NCBI RefSeq assembly: GCF_003290025.1 | Contig: NZ_QNHG01000004.1 | Span: forward strand, 170,058 to 234,057 | DNA: 64,000 bases | Direction of reading: 5' to 3' | Source of the DNA: Pseudogemmobacter bohemicus | GTDB lineage: Bacteria > Pseudomonadota > Alphaproteobacteria > Rhodobacterales > Rhodobacteraceae | Shown: positions 46,069 through 54,716 of the stretch, piece by piece | Layout: every line of letters starts with the position of its first letter | Numbering within the stretch: the stretch's first letter is position 1 | The notes under the pieces: model-generated | What the model saw: the letters and a program-made list of their open reading frames with translations, nothing else | Told to the model about the DNA's origin: nothing | Database searches by the model: none | Position numbers and translations under genes: made by a program

Positions 46069-46413
46069 TCAATGCGGCGCCGAATGGGAGAAGAGATTGA
46101 TCACAAGGACGCCGGCAAGGATCAGCGCGATCCCGATCACCGCCGCCAGATCCAGCGACTGCTTCAGCCAGATCCAGCCGATCATCGAAATCAGCACGAT
46201 GCCGAAACCCGACCAGATCGCATAGGCGATCCCCACCGGCAGCGTCTTCAGCGCATGCGACAGGAAGAAAAACGCCGCCCCGTAAAGGCAGAGCATGGCC
46301 GCGGTGGGGATCAGCCGGGTGAATTGCCGCGTCTGCGGCAAGAGCGAGGTGGCCATCACCTCCAGCGAGACGGCAAGGATCAGGGTTCCATAGGTGATCA
46401 GGCTGGGATTCAT
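46069..46413 (-). CDS. Small multidrug resistance (SMR) efflux protein
   Basis: Inner-membrane protein of 114 aa with four helices. AVSLEVMATSLL carries the essential Glu (residue 18) and PVGIAYAIWSGFGIVLISMIGW the family signature, as in EmrE/QacE. Works as an antiparallel dimer exchanging protons for cationic drugs or guanidinium. Its ATG overlaps the stop of the TetR gene (ATGA), so both are made from one autoregulated transcript. Confidence 0.92.
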   Translation of the reverse strand: MNPSLITYGTLILAVSLEVMATSLLPQTRQFTRLIPTAAMLCLYGAAFFFLSHALKTLPVGIAYAIWSGFGIVLISMIGWIWLKQSLDLAAVIGIALILAGVLVINLFSHSAPH

Positions 46414-46988
46414 GGGCCGGGTTCTTTCAGGGTCAGGGCAAGCAGCTGGTCGCGTATCGTGGCAGAGGGTGCGCGCAGATCGGGTTGCACCTGCCAGAGA
46501 TCGGCCAGCCAGAACCCGTCTGCCGCATGGCGCAGGACGCTGAACCAGGGGTCGCTGTCGGTCGCCGCGTGGCGCAGGAGCCTTGCGCGCAGCCAGTCCG
46601 ACCAGACCTCGCGCATCCGGGTATTCATCAGCAGCACCGCATTCAGCGGCGCCGAGGCCGCGATCGCCGGGTCAAGTGTCGCCCGGATCCAGGCGCGCGT
46701 GAAACAGCCGCGCTGTTCAGGGTCCTTCGCCATGGCGCGGTCGATTTCGGCATCGAACAGGTCGAGGAGGTCGCGCAGCAGGGCGTCGATCAGCGCTTCC
46801 TTGTCGGGGAAATGGTGAAAGAGGCCGCCTTTGGTGACACCGGCGGCACGGGCCACGGCCTCGATGGTCACCGCCTGGACGCCTCCCCCCACCGCCAGCG
46901 CCGCCGCCGCATCCAGCAATCTGCGGCGCAGGATTTCCGGCTGGCGACGGCGGGGCGCGGATCGGGTCTCTGGCGGGGTTTGCTCCAT
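46410..46988 (-). CDS. TetR-family repressor of the SMR pump
   Basis: Regulator of 192 aa. The N-terminal helix-turn-helix reads ILRRRLLDAAAALAVGGG, VTIEAVARAAGVTKGGLFHHFPDKEALIDALL. The C-terminal ligand domain is variable. The ATG at 46988 lies 8 bp from a palindromic operator, so it very likely represses itself and the coupled efflux gene. No clear ribosome site, possibly a near-leaderless message. Confidence 0.9.
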   Translation of the reverse strand: MEQTPPETRSAPRRRQPEILRRRLLDAAAALAVGGGVQAVTIEAVARAAGVTKGGLFHHFPDKEALIDALLRDLLDLFDAEIDRAMAKDPEQRGCFTRAWIRATLDPAIAASAPLNAVLLMNTRMREVWSDWLRARLLRHAATDSDPWFSVLRHAADGFWLADLWQVQPDLRAPSATIRDQLLALTLKEPGP

Positions 46989-46996
46989 GTGGGGGA

Positions 46997-47018
46997 TTAC
47001 ATACCTTTTGGTATGTAA
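46997..47018. promoter_or_regulatory. TetR operator palindrome
   Basis: Perfect inverted repeat TTACATACC, spacer TTTT, GGTATGTAA, directly before the TetR-SMR operon. TACATACCnnnnGGTATGTA is a well-known TetR-family operator shape, so occupancy would block the promoter. Confidence 0.85.
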
Positions 47019-47429
47019 TGGGCAAGAAGTTTCTTTACCGAGATATTCCATTCCTGTCCTGCCAGCCCCGGCCACCGATTGCGCGCGGCGGGAGAGGCCT
47101 GGAACTCTCTTGCCCGGGGCGGCCCGGACTATGGCGAGAAACGCGGCTGCAGCGGACGGATCGAAGCTGGGGCTTTCAGGCAAGTCATCGGAATCCTCCG
47201 CTGGCCAGTGCATCGCAAGGGCCGTGTTGCACAAATCCCCGCTGGATTCCTCCTGGGAATCCAACAGGGCAGCTGAGCGTCAGGAGCAGACCGACACCGG
47301 CCATAACCGGTCAGCCTGTAACAAAACGCTCAGGCGCTGTGGCGCGCTGAGGATCTGGTTCGCCCCAGGGATCAACGGGCCTGTCGCGCCGGGCGGCAGG
47401 CGTTGCCGACAACAGACCTGCACCTACAG
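47019..47429. other. Stretch without a gene, with an IS-end-like motif
   Basis: No credible gene. At 47219-47262 the sequence GGGCCGTGTTGCACAAATCC is followed by GGATTCC / GGGAATCC, which resembles the end of IS5-group elements. No transposase belonging to it is present, so it may be a solo end. Confidence 0.35.
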
Positions 47430-47760
47430 ACCTGCATCAGCGCCTTCGGGCAGATTTTCGGGCGCATCTGGCGTGAACACGCCCCGATCTTAGGCTGACC
47501 AGGAGGAAACACCCCTGGACCAACGAGCAGCTCGAACGGATGAACCGCATGATCAGGGAGACCACCGTGAAGCGCTTCCACGACGAGCGAGATGATCCGC
47601 TTCGCGCAGATCCCGGCGCCTCCATCGCGGCCTGCACCTGTGCCGGCAGGTTCAGGACAGGCAACGGTCTTGCGCCCGACACATCCGCAAGCCCGGGACC
47701 TCAGGGCGGGATCGTTGCATCGTAAATCCGATCCGCCAGAGGCCGGGACCGAACAGCTGA
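47430..47760 (+). pseudogene. IS481-type transposase relic (C-terminal part)
   Basis: Three frames piece together as SAFGQIFGRIWREHAPILG, then KHPWTNEQLERMNRMIRETT with VKRFHDERDDPLR, then RFRTGNGLAPD, and finally RDRCIVNPIRQRPGPNS with stop at 47760. This is the last third of the integrase core of IS481 transposases (HPWTNGQVERMNRTIKDATVK, GLTPYE, DPIHQMPGLNT). Multiple frameshifts and a missing N-terminus make it dead. Confidence 0.7.
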
Positions 47761-47927
47761 ATATCCCCGGATTGGGCTGCAAAGCCGCGAGGGGGGCTGG
47801 CCCCTCGTCTATACCGGCCGCCTGCGCAAATGGTCACTTCCCGCCCATCATGGAAATTTGGGTTGCTTTTGCACCCCATCGGCAAAACCCTTTCCGGGCA
47901 AGGATTGATGGCCAAAGGGAGGCTCCC

Positions 47928-48290
47928 ATGACCTATATCGACGGCTTTCTGATCCCGGTCCGCAATGAGGACCGCGAGACCTACCGCGCGCATGAACAGA
48001 AATGGTGGAAGGAATTCAAAGCCCTCGGCGCATTGACGCTGGTTGCGGGCTGGGGTGACGATGTCCCCGCCGGCAAACAGACCGATTTCCTGCGTGCGGT
48101 CGATCTCCAGCCGGGGGAAAGCGTGGTCTTCTGCTGGATGACCTGGCCCGACAAGGACACCCGCAACAAGGCCTATGCGAGTATGGAGACCCGGGCCGCA
48201 AGTGATCCGGATATGCAGCCCGGCGCCATGCCTTTCGACGGCAAGCGCATGGTTTATGGCGGTTTCAGCCTGCTTCTGATGGAGGATTGA
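47928..48290 (+). CDS. DUF1428 family protein
   Basis: Protein of 120 aa. MTYIDGFLIPVRNEDRETYR, EFKALGALTLVAGWGDDVPAGK and MPFDGKRMVYGGF are the family landmarks; the fold is a dimeric alpha/beta barrel-like domain. GGGAGG precedes the ATG. One base separates its stop from the next ATG, so it is cotranscribed with the VOC gene. Function unknown. Confidence 0.9.
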   Translation: MTYIDGFLIPVRNEDRETYRAHEQKWWKEFKALGALTLVAGWGDDVPAGKQTDFLRAVDLQPGESVVFCWMTWPDKDTRNKAYASMETRAASDPDMQPGAMPFDGKRMVYGGFSLLLMED

Positions 48291-48291
48291 G

Positions 48292-49047
48292 ATGAGCTTT
48301 CACGGCACACCCTGCTGGTACGAACTCTGCACCGCCTCGGCCGAAACCGCGCGCGCATTCTACGGCCCGCTTCTCGGCTGGAGCTTTCAGGATGCCGGCA
48401 TGGAGGGCTTCGCTTACGGGCTTGCCGCCCGCGACGGCGCCATGATCGCGGGCATTATGGAGCCCGACACCGCCATGCCGGAATTCTGGATGGTCTATTT
48501 CGCGGTTGATAACTGCGACCAGTCGGTGGCGAAGGCAAAGGTCCTGGGCGCCAATGTCCACCGCGCGCCCGAAGACATCCCCGGCACCGGCCGTTTCGCG
48601 ATCCTCACCGATCCCCAGGGCGTGACTTTCGGCGTGTTGCAGCCGCTGGATGGCCAGGAGGGGACTGCCTTCGACCAGGCAAAGCCCGGCCATGGCCAGT
48701 GGCATGAGCTGCATTCCACCGATCCCGAGGCCGGTTTCCAGTTCTACGCCGCCCTCTTTGGCTGGAGCGCCACCGATGCGATGGATATGGGCGCCGATGG
48801 CAAATACCAGCTTTTCGCCCAAGGCGGTCGCGATATCGGCGGCATGATGGGGATGGTCGGGATGGAAGGCGCGCCGCCGCATTGGCTCCCCTATTTCGGG
48901 GTTTCCGGGGTCGATGCGGCAACGGCGGCCATTCCTGTCGCGGGCGGCAAGGTGCTGCATGGGCCGGTCGAGGTTCCCGGCGGCGCCTGGATCACCATGG
49001 CGCTGGACCCGCGCGGCGCGGCCTTTGCCGTGGTCGGGCCGCGCTGA
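48292..49047 (+). CDS. VOC superfamily (glyoxalase-like) protein, two modules
   Basis: Protein of 251 aa made of two tandem VOC domains: PCWYELCTASAETARAFYGPLLGW in the first and WHELHSTDPEAGFQFYAALFGW in the second, each ending with TDPQGVTFGVLQP and LDPRGAAFAVVGP. This two-module layout is common in the hydrolase/dioxygenase-like branch of unknown substrate. Translationally linked to the DUF1428 gene. Confidence 0.9.
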   Translation: MSFHGTPCWYELCTASAETARAFYGPLLGWSFQDAGMEGFAYGLAARDGAMIAGIMEPDTAMPEFWMVYFAVDNCDQSVAKAKVLGANVHRAPEDIPGTGRFAILTDPQGVTFGVLQPLDGQEGTAFDQAKPGHGQWHELHSTDPEAGFQFYAALFGWSATDAMDMGADGKYQLFAQGGRDIGGMMGMVGMEGAPPHWLPYFGVSGVDAATAAIPVAGGKVLHGPVEVPGGAWITMALDPRGAAFAVVGPR

Positions 49048-49122
49048 GGCCCGCCGTCCCCAAAACCAGGTTGCGCGCCCGGGGCCGGACCCCTGGGCGC
49101 GCTATTACCCCTGGGCGCGCGA

Positions 49123-49809
49123 TTATCGCCCGGCCCGCAGTTGCGCGGCCCTCCAGGCCCGGCCGATCTCGTCCCCCGTCAGCAGCCCGTCTTCGTCGAA
49201 ATCAATCAGCTGTGCCAGGGTGTAAACGCGCGTCCAGTTGCGACCGTAGCTGCGGCTCTCAGAACTCGCCCGCACCACTTCCCTGATCTCATCGAAATCC
49301 AGCACCAGATTGGCATCCGTATCGCCGCGCAGGAACAGCTCGGCCGAGGCGCGCCCATCACCCGAATTCAGCGTGGCCAGCATTTCTTCGCGGGTGATCG
49401 TCCAGTCGCCATCCAGATCGGCCACCATCAGTTGCCCCAGAAACTGCGCCCGGGCCGCTGCCCCTTCGCGCAGGAGCATGGTGCGATATTCAAAGGGCAG
49501 CACCGCCTGCCCATTGCTGCGCCGATCAAAGCCAAGCCTCCCCGCCATCCAGGACACTTCGGGCACCGTGCCGGGCTCGTGATTGGTAACCTGCACCATG
49601 AGATAGCTGAGGGCATCATCGCGCTCAGGGTCACCGTTGACGCGTTTTTCCAGCACCGCCAGATCCTGCGCCGGATCCGCGCCGGCGGTCCCGGTCGTGA
49701 GGCCGAGGCTCAGCGCCAGACCGAAAGCCGTAGCGGTTCTCCGCACCAGCCCGCCGCGCCCGGCGCTGGTTTTCGAATGCTTTGAAAAGGATATCAAAAT
49801 AAGCTCCAT
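49123..49809 (-). CDS. Exported EF-hand protein
   Basis: Protein of about 228 aa with a signal segment (TATAFGLALSLGLTTGTAGA-DP). Three EF-hand-like loops are visible: DLDGDWTITREE, DTDANLVLDFDE and DFDEDGLLTGDE, each with Asp at positions 1, 3, 5 and Glu at 12, so it probably binds calcium outside the cytoplasm. The start is uncertain: ATG 49809 gives a long n-region, and GTG 49746 would give a more typical signal; neither has a strong ribosome site. Confidence 0.7.
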   Translation of the reverse strand: MELILISFSKHSKTSAGRGGLVRRTATAFGLALSLGLTTGTAGADPAQDLAVLEKRVNGDPERDDALSYLMVQVTNHEPGTVPEVSWMAGRLGFDRRSNGQAVLPFEYRTMLLREGAAARAQFLGQLMVADLDGDWTITREEMLATLNSGDGRASAELFLRGDTDANLVLDFDEIREVVRASSESRSYGRNWTRVYTLAQLIDFDEDGLLTGDEIGRAWRAAQLRAGR

Positions 49810-49950
49810 CTCTGAACGGGTCCGGGGCAGCCGATCAGCCAATGATGTCAATCCCATGGCAGCACCCGCGAAAACCCCGGCGCCTCCCCCGATCACAGGC
49901 GAAAAGGGCCGCATCTTGCGACGCGGCCCTCCTGGTTCATCCGTCGCGCC

Positions 49951-51975
49951 TCAGCCCGCGTTGCGCAAAAGCGGCGTGATCAGCCGCACCAGCACCCGGC
50001 GATTGGCGCGCTCGGCCGCTTCGGTTGCGATCTTCAGCTCGGCCTCGCCGTACCCCTGCACCACCAGATTTTCCGGCGGAATGCCGAAATACTCGGTCAG
50101 CGCCAGGGCAAGGCTTTCCGCCCGGCGATCCGAAAGCAGCAGGTTCGAGCTGGCCGAGCCCACCGCATCCGTATGACCCTCGATCAGGAAGACATGGCCC
50201 GGATTTGTAGCCAGGAGCTGCTGCATCAGCCGGCCAAGATCGGCCAGTTTCCGCGCCTCGGTCGCATTGATCACCGAAGAGCCGGTGTCAAAGGTGATGC
50301 TGTCCACCTCGACCGTCGCCGCCAGTGCCCGCACCTGCGGAATGTCGCGTACCTGGCGCAGGCTGAATTTGCGGCCAAGCTCTTCGGCCTCCAGCGCCGC
50401 CATTTCCGCCTTCAGCGCCGCGTTCTGGTCCGAGGTCGAGATCACCACCCGGTCCGGGCGCGGCTTCGGCAATTCGGTGACGATGATCGGCTGTTCCGGC
50501 TCCAGATCGTTGATGAGCAGCACCTCCTGGCCGTATTGGTCATAGGCGGCGCGGCGCAGCACCCGGCCCGAGGCATCGCGGATCGTCACCACCTGGGTGC
50601 CATCGGCGCGGCTGACCACGGTGCGGGTCGAACCATCGGCAAAGTTCTCGGTCTGGGTGCGCACGCCGGGGCGGCGCAGCACCGCATCGTCATCCTTATA
50701 GACGACATAAGAGCCATCGGCATTCTCGACCACCACGCGGTCACCGGTATTGGTGACGACGCGGCGCTCATCCTTCTTGCCACCATTGATGATGGTGCCG
50801 ACCGCCAGCGCGCCCAGAGCCAGCAGCCCCACTTTCTCCAGATCGGAAAGGCCGGATTTCTTGCCATTGCCGACCGCGACCGGGGCGGCGGCGAATTCGT
50901 CCACCGAAGTGCGGGTATTGTCTTCGGTGATGACCGTATCGGTCACCGTCACCGGCTGAGTGCCGGGGGCACCGCCCGAATTGTCGACGGGTCCGCCTGC
51001 CGTATCCGGTTCGTTGCCCGCAGCCGGTCCGCCCTCAAGGAAGGCCGCTGCCGCCGCGACTGCCGGCACTGCCTGCACACTCGCCCCGGGGCCATTCCCC
51101 GCATCGGCCCCCTCCTGGGTATCGGGTTCGACCACCGCATCCGGAGCGCCGAGAATATCCGCAAGGCTGGAGATCGCCGCCGCCTCGGGAACCGGAGCGT
51201 CGACTGCATTTGCCAGATCTTCGGGAGCCAGGTTTTCGGGCGAGACATCGGCCTGAACCGCATCGGCGGGCTCAGGGCTCCCGGCCACATCCGCCGGCAC
51301 CGCCGGCTCGGTCGCGGGTTCGGTCGTGGGTTCGGCCACCTGTTCTGGCGCCGGTTGCTCAGCCACCGGCTGCCCCTCCCCCGTTTTCGCCGGCCCCGGC
51401 TGGTCAGCCGTCGGCTCCTGCGTCTCGATGACTTCAGCGGCTTCCGCCTCAGCATTGGCAGCCTCAGCCGCTGCTGCCTCGGCTGCTGCGGTCGCTGCCG
51501 CAGCCTGCGCTTCGGCATCCGCCGTTGCCTGAGCCGCAGCTTCCGCCGCAGCCTGGGCTTCCGCCGCAGCCTGGGCCTCTGCTGCTGCCTGGGCCTCCGC
51601 TGCTGCCTGGGCCTCCGCTGCTGCCTGAGCCTCTGCCGCAGCCTGGGCCTCCGCCGCTGCCTGAGCCTCTGCCGCAGCCTGGGCCTCCGCCGCTGCCTGA
51701 GCCTCTGCCGCAGCCTGGGCCTCTGCCGCAGCCTGAGCCTCCGCTGCGGCCTGAGCCTCTGCCGCTGCCTGGGCCTCCGCCGCAGCCTGAGCCTCCGCCG
51801 CAGCCTGAGCCTCTGCCGCTGCCTGGGCCTCCGCTGCTGCCTGAGCCTCTGCCGCAGCCTCGGCCTCTATCACAGCCTCGGCCTCTGTCCCATTTTCCTG
51901 CGCATAGACCGGCAGCGTATGGAACGAGCTCAGCGCGACCGAGAGTGCCGTCGACGATATGAGTAGTTTGCGCAT
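49951..51975 (-). CDS. OmpA-family protein with long Ala/Glu/Gln repeat region
   Basis: Envelope protein of 674 aa. A signal peptide (LLISSTALSVALSSFHTLPVYAQ) is followed by 17 tandem copies of AEAQAA (about residues 40-142), an Ala/Glu/Pro/Thr-rich region (to about 340), one possible hydrophobic segment (LEKVGLLALGALAVGTII) and a beta-rich linker (RVVVENADGSYVVYKDDDAV). The last 120 residues form the OmpA C-terminal domain (VEVDSITFDTGSSVINATEARKLADLG, IEGHTDAVGSASSNLLLSDRRAESLA, VQGYGEAE) that binds peptidoglycan. The repeat should form a long helix spanning the periplasm. Confidence 0.88.
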   Translation of the reverse strand: MRKLLISSTALSVALSSFHTLPVYAQENGTEAEAVIEAEAAAEAQAAAEAQAAAEAQAAAEAQAAAEAQAAAEAQAAAEAQAAAEAQAAAEAQAAAEAQAAAEAQAAAEAQAAAEAQAAAEAQAAAEAQAAAEAQAAAEAQAAAEAAAQATADAEAQAAAATAAAEAAAAEAANAEAEAAEVIETQEPTADQPGPAKTGEGQPVAEQPAPEQVAEPTTEPATEPAVPADVAGSPEPADAVQADVSPENLAPEDLANAVDAPVPEAAAISSLADILGAPDAVVEPDTQEGADAGNGPGASVQAVPAVAAAAAFLEGGPAAGNEPDTAGGPVDNSGGAPGTQPVTVTDTVITEDNTRTSVDEFAAAPVAVGNGKKSGLSDLEKVGLLALGALAVGTIINGGKKDERRVVTNTGDRVVVENADGSYVVYKDDDAVLRRPGVRTQTENFADGSTRTVVSRADGTQVVTIRDASGRVLRRAAYDQYGQEVLLINDLEPEQPIIVTELPKPRPDRVVISTSDQNAALKAEMAALEAEELGRKFSLRQVRDIPQVRALAATVEVDSITFDTGSSVINATEARKLADLGRLMQQLLATNPGHVFLIEGHTDAVGSASSNLLLSDRRAESLALALTEYFGIPPENLVVQGYGEAELKIATEAAERANRRVLVRLITPLLRNAG
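51551..51856 (-). repeat. 17 tandem 18-bp repeats inside the OmpA-family gene
   Basis: Each unit encodes AEAQAA. Units differ mostly by silent changes (GCC/GCT/GCA for Ala, GAG/GAA choices), so the peptide is kept while the DNA has drifted. Copy number is likely to vary between strains by slippage. Confidence 0.9.
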
Positions 51976-52132
51976 GGGTCTTCCTTTGAGGTCCTTGGCG
52001 TGATGCAGGGCGCCGCGCCGGATTTCCCGGTGGAATCGCGGGGCCTGTCGCGGTGTCTTTCAGGCCGGAGCCTGCACCGGAGCGGGCTTGCTATGCGATA
52101 GCAACGCCTGCCGCAGAGCAAGGTTCCGCCTG

Positions 52133-53041
52133 TCAGGAGATATCAGCCCCGCCCCTGCCCTCTGCCGCCCCCGCAGCCAGCCAGCGGCGGAAAGAGCTGA
52201 GCGGCGCGCGTTCAGGCCGCGATGAGGGCCAGACGAGGTAATAGGCGCCCGAAGCCGCCACAGCCTCCCCCCAGGCCGGAACCAGCCGCCCCGCAGCCAG
52301 ATCGGCCCCGGCGAGAAAGGTCGGAAGCAGCGCCACCCCCATCCCATGCACCGCCGCCTGGGCCATGGTGGCGAACTGGTCGAACAGCATGGCCGGCGGG
52401 CGCTGTCCCTGAAGACCCTGGCAGGCGAACCAGCGCCCCCAGTCGCCCATCCGGCTTTCCAGCTGCAACAAAGGCAGCGACAAAAGATCCGCCGCGCGCC
52501 CGGGCTGCCTGGCCAGCAGCAGAGGCGCCGCCACGGCCAGCACCTCCTCATCCATGAGTTTCATGTAGGAAACCCCCGGCCAATCCTCGCGCCCGTAATG
52601 GATGGCGGCGTCAAAACTGGTGCCGTCGAAATCGAAGGGGCGCAGCCGGGTCGAGAGGTTCACCGTCACCTCCGGATGTCGCGCCGCGAATCCCGCGAGA
52701 CGCGGCGCCAGCCAATGCATGCCAAAGGCGGGCAGGATCGACAGGCGCAGCGTGCCGCCCGCAGGGTTCGCGCGCAAAGTCAGCGAGGCATCTGACAGGA
52801 TTTTCATAGCCTTGCGCACCTCGGCCACATAATCCCGCGCCGCCGGGGTCAGAACCAGACGCTGGCGTTCGCGGGTAACGAGCTTTGCACCCAGCTGCCC
52901 TTCCAGCAGCTGGATCTGCCGCGAAACCGCGCCCTGGGTCAGCGACAGCTCGGCCGCCGCCGCCGAGGCGGTGCCCAGCCTCTCCAGCGCTTCCAGCGCG
53001 GTGAGCGAGGCGATGGATGGCAGATAACGGCGCGGCAGCAT
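52133..53041 (-). CDS. LysR-family regulator, probable glutarate/lysine catabolism control
   Basis: DNA-binding regulator of 302 aa. The N-terminal helix-turn-helix reads TALEALERLGTASAAAAELSLTQGAVSRQIQLLE, and the effector domain follows (LRLSILPAFGMHWLAPRLAGF, HGMGVALLPTFLAGADLAAGRLV) in the GcvA-like style. I start at ATG 53041 with AGGA 10 nt upstream; ATG 53056 is also possible. It is divergent from gcdH with a 94-bp gap, the arrangement expected for a regulator of glutaryl-CoA dehydrogenase. Confidence 0.88.
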   Translation of the reverse strand: MLPRRYLPSIASLTALEALERLGTASAAAAELSLTQGAVSRQIQLLEGQLGAKLVTRERQRLVLTPAARDYVAEVRKAMKILSDASLTLRANPAGGTLRLSILPAFGMHWLAPRLAGFAARHPEVTVNLSTRLRPFDFDGTSFDAAIHYGREDWPGVSYMKLMDEEVLAVAAPLLLARQPGRAADLLSLPLLQLESRMGDWGRWFACQGLQGQRPPAMLFDQFATMAQAAVHGMGVALLPTFLAGADLAAGRLVPAWGEAVAASGAYYLVWPSSRPERAPLSSFRRWLAAGAAEGRGGADIS

Positions 53042-53135
53042 ATGAGTTTTCCTCATCAACCGGTGACAGAGTTTCGATACCCTGGCCCGGGCAATCCATG
53101 CAATATGGCGGCAAGTGATTCAAAGGACAGCCACC

Positions 53136-54368
53136 ATGTCAGATATCCGCAGCACCCGCCCGAAACTGAAAGCCAAGGACGCCCCCGACCTGTCGCGCTT
53201 TGACTGGGAGGATGCGTTCCGCCTCGAAGACCAGCTCTCGGAAGAAGAGCGCGCGCTGCGCGACGGCGCCCGCGCCTATGCGCAGGAAAAGCTACAACCG
53301 CGCGTCATTGAAGCGTTCCGCAACGAAGAAACCGACCCCTCGATCTTCCGCGAAATGGGCGGGATGGGCCTCCTGGGTGTGACGGTTCCCGAGGAATATG
53401 GCGGGCTCGGCGCCTCTTATGTCTCTTACGGGCTGATCGCGCGCGAGGTTGAACGCGTCGACAGCGGCTACCGCTCGATGATGTCGGTGCAATCCTCGCT
53501 GGTGATGTATCCGATCTATGCCTACGGCTCGGAAGAGCAGCGCAAGAAATACCTGCCGAAACTGGCAAGCGGCGAATGGATCGGCTGTTTCGGCCTGACC
53601 GAGCCCGATGCCGGATCGGACCCTGCCGGCATGAAGACGGTGGCGAAGAAAACCGCCAATGGCTATGTGCTGAACGGCTCGAAAATGTGGATCTCCAACG
53701 CGCCGATCGCCGATGTGTTCGTGGTCTGGGCGAAATCCGAGGCGCATGGCGGCAAGATCCGCGGCTTCGTGCTGGATAAAGGCACCAAGGGCCTGACGGC
53801 GCCGAAAGTCGGCGGCAAGATCAGCCTGCGCGCCTCGATCACCGGCGAGATCGTGATGGATCAGGTCGAGGTCGGCGAAGAGGCGCTGCTTCCCCATGTC
53901 GAGGGGCTCAAAGGCCCGTTCGGCTGTCTCAACCGGGCGCGTTACGGCATTTCCTGGGGCGTGCTGGGGGCTGCGGAATTCTGCCTGGCAGCCTCGCGCC
54001 AATACGGGCTGGATCGCAAGCAGTTCGGCAAGCCCATCGCGCAGACCCAGATCTTCCAGCTGAAACTGGCGAATATGCTGACCGGGATCAGCCTTGGCCT
54101 GCAGGCATCCCTGCGCGTCGGGCGGCTCCTGGATGAGGCCAATGCCGCGCCCGAGATGATCTCGCTGATCAAGCGCAACAATTGCGGCGTGGCACTGGAA
54201 ATCGCCCGCCACGCCCGTGACATGCATGGCGGCAACGGCATTTCCGAGGAATTCCAGGTCATCCGCCATATGGTCAACCTGGAAACGGTGAACACCTATG
54301 AGGGTACGCATGACATCCATGCGCTGATCCTTGGCCGCGCGATCACCGGGCTGCAGGCGTTCTTCTGA
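53136..54368 (+). CDS. gcdH: Glutaryl-CoA dehydrogenase
   Basis: FAD enzyme of 410 aa that oxidises and decarboxylates glutaryl-CoA to crotonyl-CoA in lysine, tryptophan and glutarate breakdown. [57 protein letters not shown] and the catalytic region [21 protein letters not shown] (Glu base) are characteristic of GCDH within the acyl-CoA dehydrogenase fold. AAAGGA lies upstream of the ATG. Confidence 0.93.
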   Translation: MSDIRSTRPKLKAKDAPDLSRFDWEDAFRLEDQLSEEERALRDGARAYAQEKLQPRVIEAFRNEETDPSIFREMGGMGLLGVTVPEEYGGLGASYVSYGLIAREVERVDSGYRSMMSVQSSLVMYPIYAYGSEEQRKKYLPKLASGEWIGCFGLTEPDAGSDPAGMKTVAKKTANGYVLNGSKMWISNAPIADVFVVWAKSEAHGGKIRGFVLDKGTKGLTAPKVGGKISLRASITGEIVMDQVEVGEEALLPHVEGLKGPFGCLNRARYGISWGVLGAAEFCLAASRQYGLDRKQFGKPIAQTQIFQLKLANMLTGISLGLQASLRVGRLLDEANAAPEMISLIKRNNCGVALEIARHARDMHGGNGISEEFQVIRHMVNLETVNTYEGTHDIHALILGRAITGLQAFF

Positions 54369-54396
54369 ACCGGGGCTGGTTAGCCATCCGACAGGG

Positions 54397-54423
54397 GCGG
54401 ATCCAGCCGGATCCGCCTTTTTT
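54397..54423 (+). terminator. Intrinsic terminator of gcdH
   Basis: Perfect 9-bp stem GGCGGATCC / GGATCCGCC with loop AGCC, followed by TTTTT, about 30 nt past the stop. Confidence 0.93.
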
Positions 54424-54716
54424 CAATGCCGCGCGCTTCTGACCCCGTGCTTCTGGTTCCGTGCTTCTGGCTCCGGGGCAAGTCCCCCCCCGAGCCAGGG
54501 CGATCTGCGATTGGGTGTAAGTCGGGCACAAGATTGTTCGCGATTCAACCGTTCACATTCCGGCAAGGTCCCTTGCCGCGCGGGGCGCATACGCGGATAG
54601 TTGTTTCGGGTGGTTCTGTGCGGCGCAACGGCGCCGGATCGGGCATGCCCCTGTGCCAGGCAACATGGGCCTGACACTATGTATCAGACAAGCCGCCAGC
54701 CCGCGCAGGAGTGAAA
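54424..54716. other. Intergenic region
   Basis: No gene seen. A CTTCTGnnTCCGTG pattern repeats around 54436-54475 (CGTGCTTCTGGTTC, CGTGCTTCTGGCTC). Presumably holds the promoter for the gene at 54717. Confidence 0.35.

Noticed and set aside
51551-51856. Possible CRISPR array because of regular short repeats
   Set aside because: Units are 18 bp with no spacers and stay in frame coding AEAQAA, so this is a protein repeat.
50173-51966. 597-codon plus-strand frame opposite the OmpA-family gene
   Set aside because: Antisense reading of GC-rich coding DNA; its Leu/Cys/Arg-rich repeats are the mirror of the AEAQAA repeat, and the OmpA domain on the other strand is decisive.
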